From: Verrucomicrobiales bacterium
GTDB taxonomy: Bacteria > Verrucomicrobiota > Verrucomicrobiia > Verrucomicrobiales > DEV007
Length of the DNA stretch: 6,751 bases
Reading direction: 5' to 3'
Assembly: GCA_007123695.1 (NCBI GenBank)
Contig: SLGN01000092.1
Span: forward strand, 1 to 6,751
The notes beneath the pieces were generated by a model. That model was not told where the DNA came from. It saw only the letters and a program-made list of their open reading frames with translations, and did no database searches. Below, one piece after another: positions 5,961 through 6,751 of the stretch. The first letter of the stretch is position 1; every line of letters starts with the position of its first letter. The position numbers and the translations under genes were made by a program.

Positions 5961-6751
5961 TTGAGCCTGATCGTTCAAAAATATGGCGGCACTTCCGTCG
6001 GCACCCCCGAGCGGATCCGCAACGTCGCGCGGCGCATCCTCGAGACCCAGCAGGCCGGCCACCAGGTCGTCGCCGTGGTCTCGGCCATGGCCGGTGTGAC
6101 CAACAACCTCATCAAGCTCGCCGACGAAGTCACCGGGTCCGAGCACCCCAGCGAGCGCGAGCTCGACGTGCTGCTCGCCACCGGCGAACAGACCACCATC
6201 GCTCTCACTGCGATGGCGCTGAACTCCATGGGGGCCAGGGCCGTCTCCCTGACCGGGGCCCAGGCCGGGATCTCCACCGACGGCGTCCACACCAAGGCGC
6301 GCATCTCCAACATCTCCCCCGACGGGGTGCGCACCCTCCTCGATCTGGGGAACATCGTCATCCTCGCCGGCTTCCAGGGGCAGGCCAGCGACGGCAGCAT
6401 CACCACCCTGGGGCGGGGCGGATCCGACCTCACCGCCATCGCCATGGCCGCCGCCGTCGGGGCCGACCTCTGCCAGATCTACACCGACGTAGACGGCGTC
6501 TTCACCTGCGACCCCCGCGTCGTCCCCGACGCGCGCAAGATCACCGAGATCAGCTACGACGAACTCCTCGAGATGGCCAGTTCCGGCACCAAGGTGATGC
6601 AGTCCCGTTCCGTCGAGTTCGCCAAGAAATTCGGCGTCACCTTCGAGGTGCGCAGCAGCCTCAACGACAACCCCGGCACCCTTGTGAAAGAAGAAACCAT
6701 GAGCATGGAATCCGTCGTCATCCGCGGCGTCAGCCTCGAGCGCGCCCAGGC
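5961..6751 (+). CDS. lysC: Aspartate kinase, partial
   Basis: Aspartate kinase phosphorylates L-aspartate to 4-phospho-L-aspartate, the first step to lysine or diaminopimelate, threonine and methionine. The window holds the first 263 residues; the rest is cut off. The catalytic amino acid kinase domain is complete, with KYGGTSVG (7-14), VVSAMAGVTNNL (39-50), LLATGEQTT (71-79), SLTGAQAGI (96-104), AGFQG (136-140), TTLGRGGSDLTAIA (148-161), YTDVDGVFTCDPR (174-186) and ASSGTKVMQSRSVE (206-219). At about 249 it enters the first ACT-domain strand (MESVVIRGVSLERAQ). This is the monofunctional LysC type with C-terminal ACT repeats for feedback control; which amino acid inhibits cannot be seen. The frame contains no ATG or GTG between its upstream stop (5853) and the KYGG motif, so a TTG start at 5961 (giving MSLIVQKYGG) is the best choice. 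TTGs at 5892 and 5910 would add a Pro-rich tail. I use lysC as a generic symbol. Confidence 0.93.
   Translation, partial: MSLIVQKYGGTSVGTPERIRNVARRILETQQAGHQVVAVVSAMAGVTNNLIKLADEVTGSEHPSERELDVLLATGEQTTIALTAMALNSMGARAVSLTGAQAGISTDGVHTKARISNISPDGVRTLLDLGNIVILAGFQGQASDGSITTLGRGGSDLTAIAMAAAVGADLCQIYTDVDGVFTCDPRVVPDARKITEISYDELLEMASSGTKVMQSRSVEFAKKFGVTFEVRSSLNDNPGTLVKEETMSMESVVIRGVSLERAQ

Noticed and set aside
1..6751. Mobile element, CRISPR array, prophage or novel defence system
   Set aside because: I saw no long direct or terminal inverted repeats, spaced repeat units, integrase or transposase motifs, or unexplained coding gaps. Every gene but the DUF5069 one is a recognised housekeeping or envelope gene.

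Overview
This window is a GC-rich bacterial chromosomal segment made almost entirely of housekeeping genes. I found no mobile element, CRISPR array, tRNA or rRNA. The gene content points to the Verrucomicrobiota, most likely the Opitutae side: a DUF5069 protein, a FabV-type enoyl reductase, a lipoprotein-type L,D-transpeptidase, and pyrH-frr followed by an aspartate kinase gene. That assignment is an inference from gene families and order, not from a marker gene.

The left half (1-2274) holds three genes on the minus strand. Read in their own direction they are a small DUF5069 protein gene (2274 to 1834), an intrinsic terminator (1777 to 1737), the enoyl-ACP reductase gene fabV (1658 to 471), and the 5' part of an L,D-transpeptidase gene (394 down through the window edge). 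The terminator separates the DUF5069 gene from fabV. A promoter with a perfect -35 box in an AT-rich island (432-460) separates fabV from the transpeptidase, so the three look like largely separate transcription units.

A 235-base divergent intergenic region (2275-2509) divides the two halves. The right half (2510-6751) is a co-directional plus-strand array: gmk (guanylate kinase), coaC and coaB (two separate genes for what is usually one fused CoaBC protein), pyrH (UMP kinase), frr (ribosome recycling factor) and lysC (aspartate kinase, cut by the window edge). gmk and coaC overlap by 8 bases and coaC-coaB are 27 bases apart, so the first three probably form one operon. The gaps before pyrH (115), frr (82) and lysC (97) are longer and could hold extra promoters, but none of them contains a convincing terminator.

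Functionally the array supplies GDP and UDP precursors, coenzyme A, recycled ribosomes and the entry step to aspartate-family amino acids. fabV and the transpeptidase serve membrane lipid synthesis and the cell wall.

The window looks ordinary. The points worth a second look are the split coaC/coaB pair, the fusion of two classic gene neighbourhoods with rpoZ and tsf missing, a forced TTG start for lysC next to an anti-Shine-Dalgarno-like sequence, a possible internal start for a regulatory aspartate kinase subunit, and an altered nucleotide-binding segment in Gmk.
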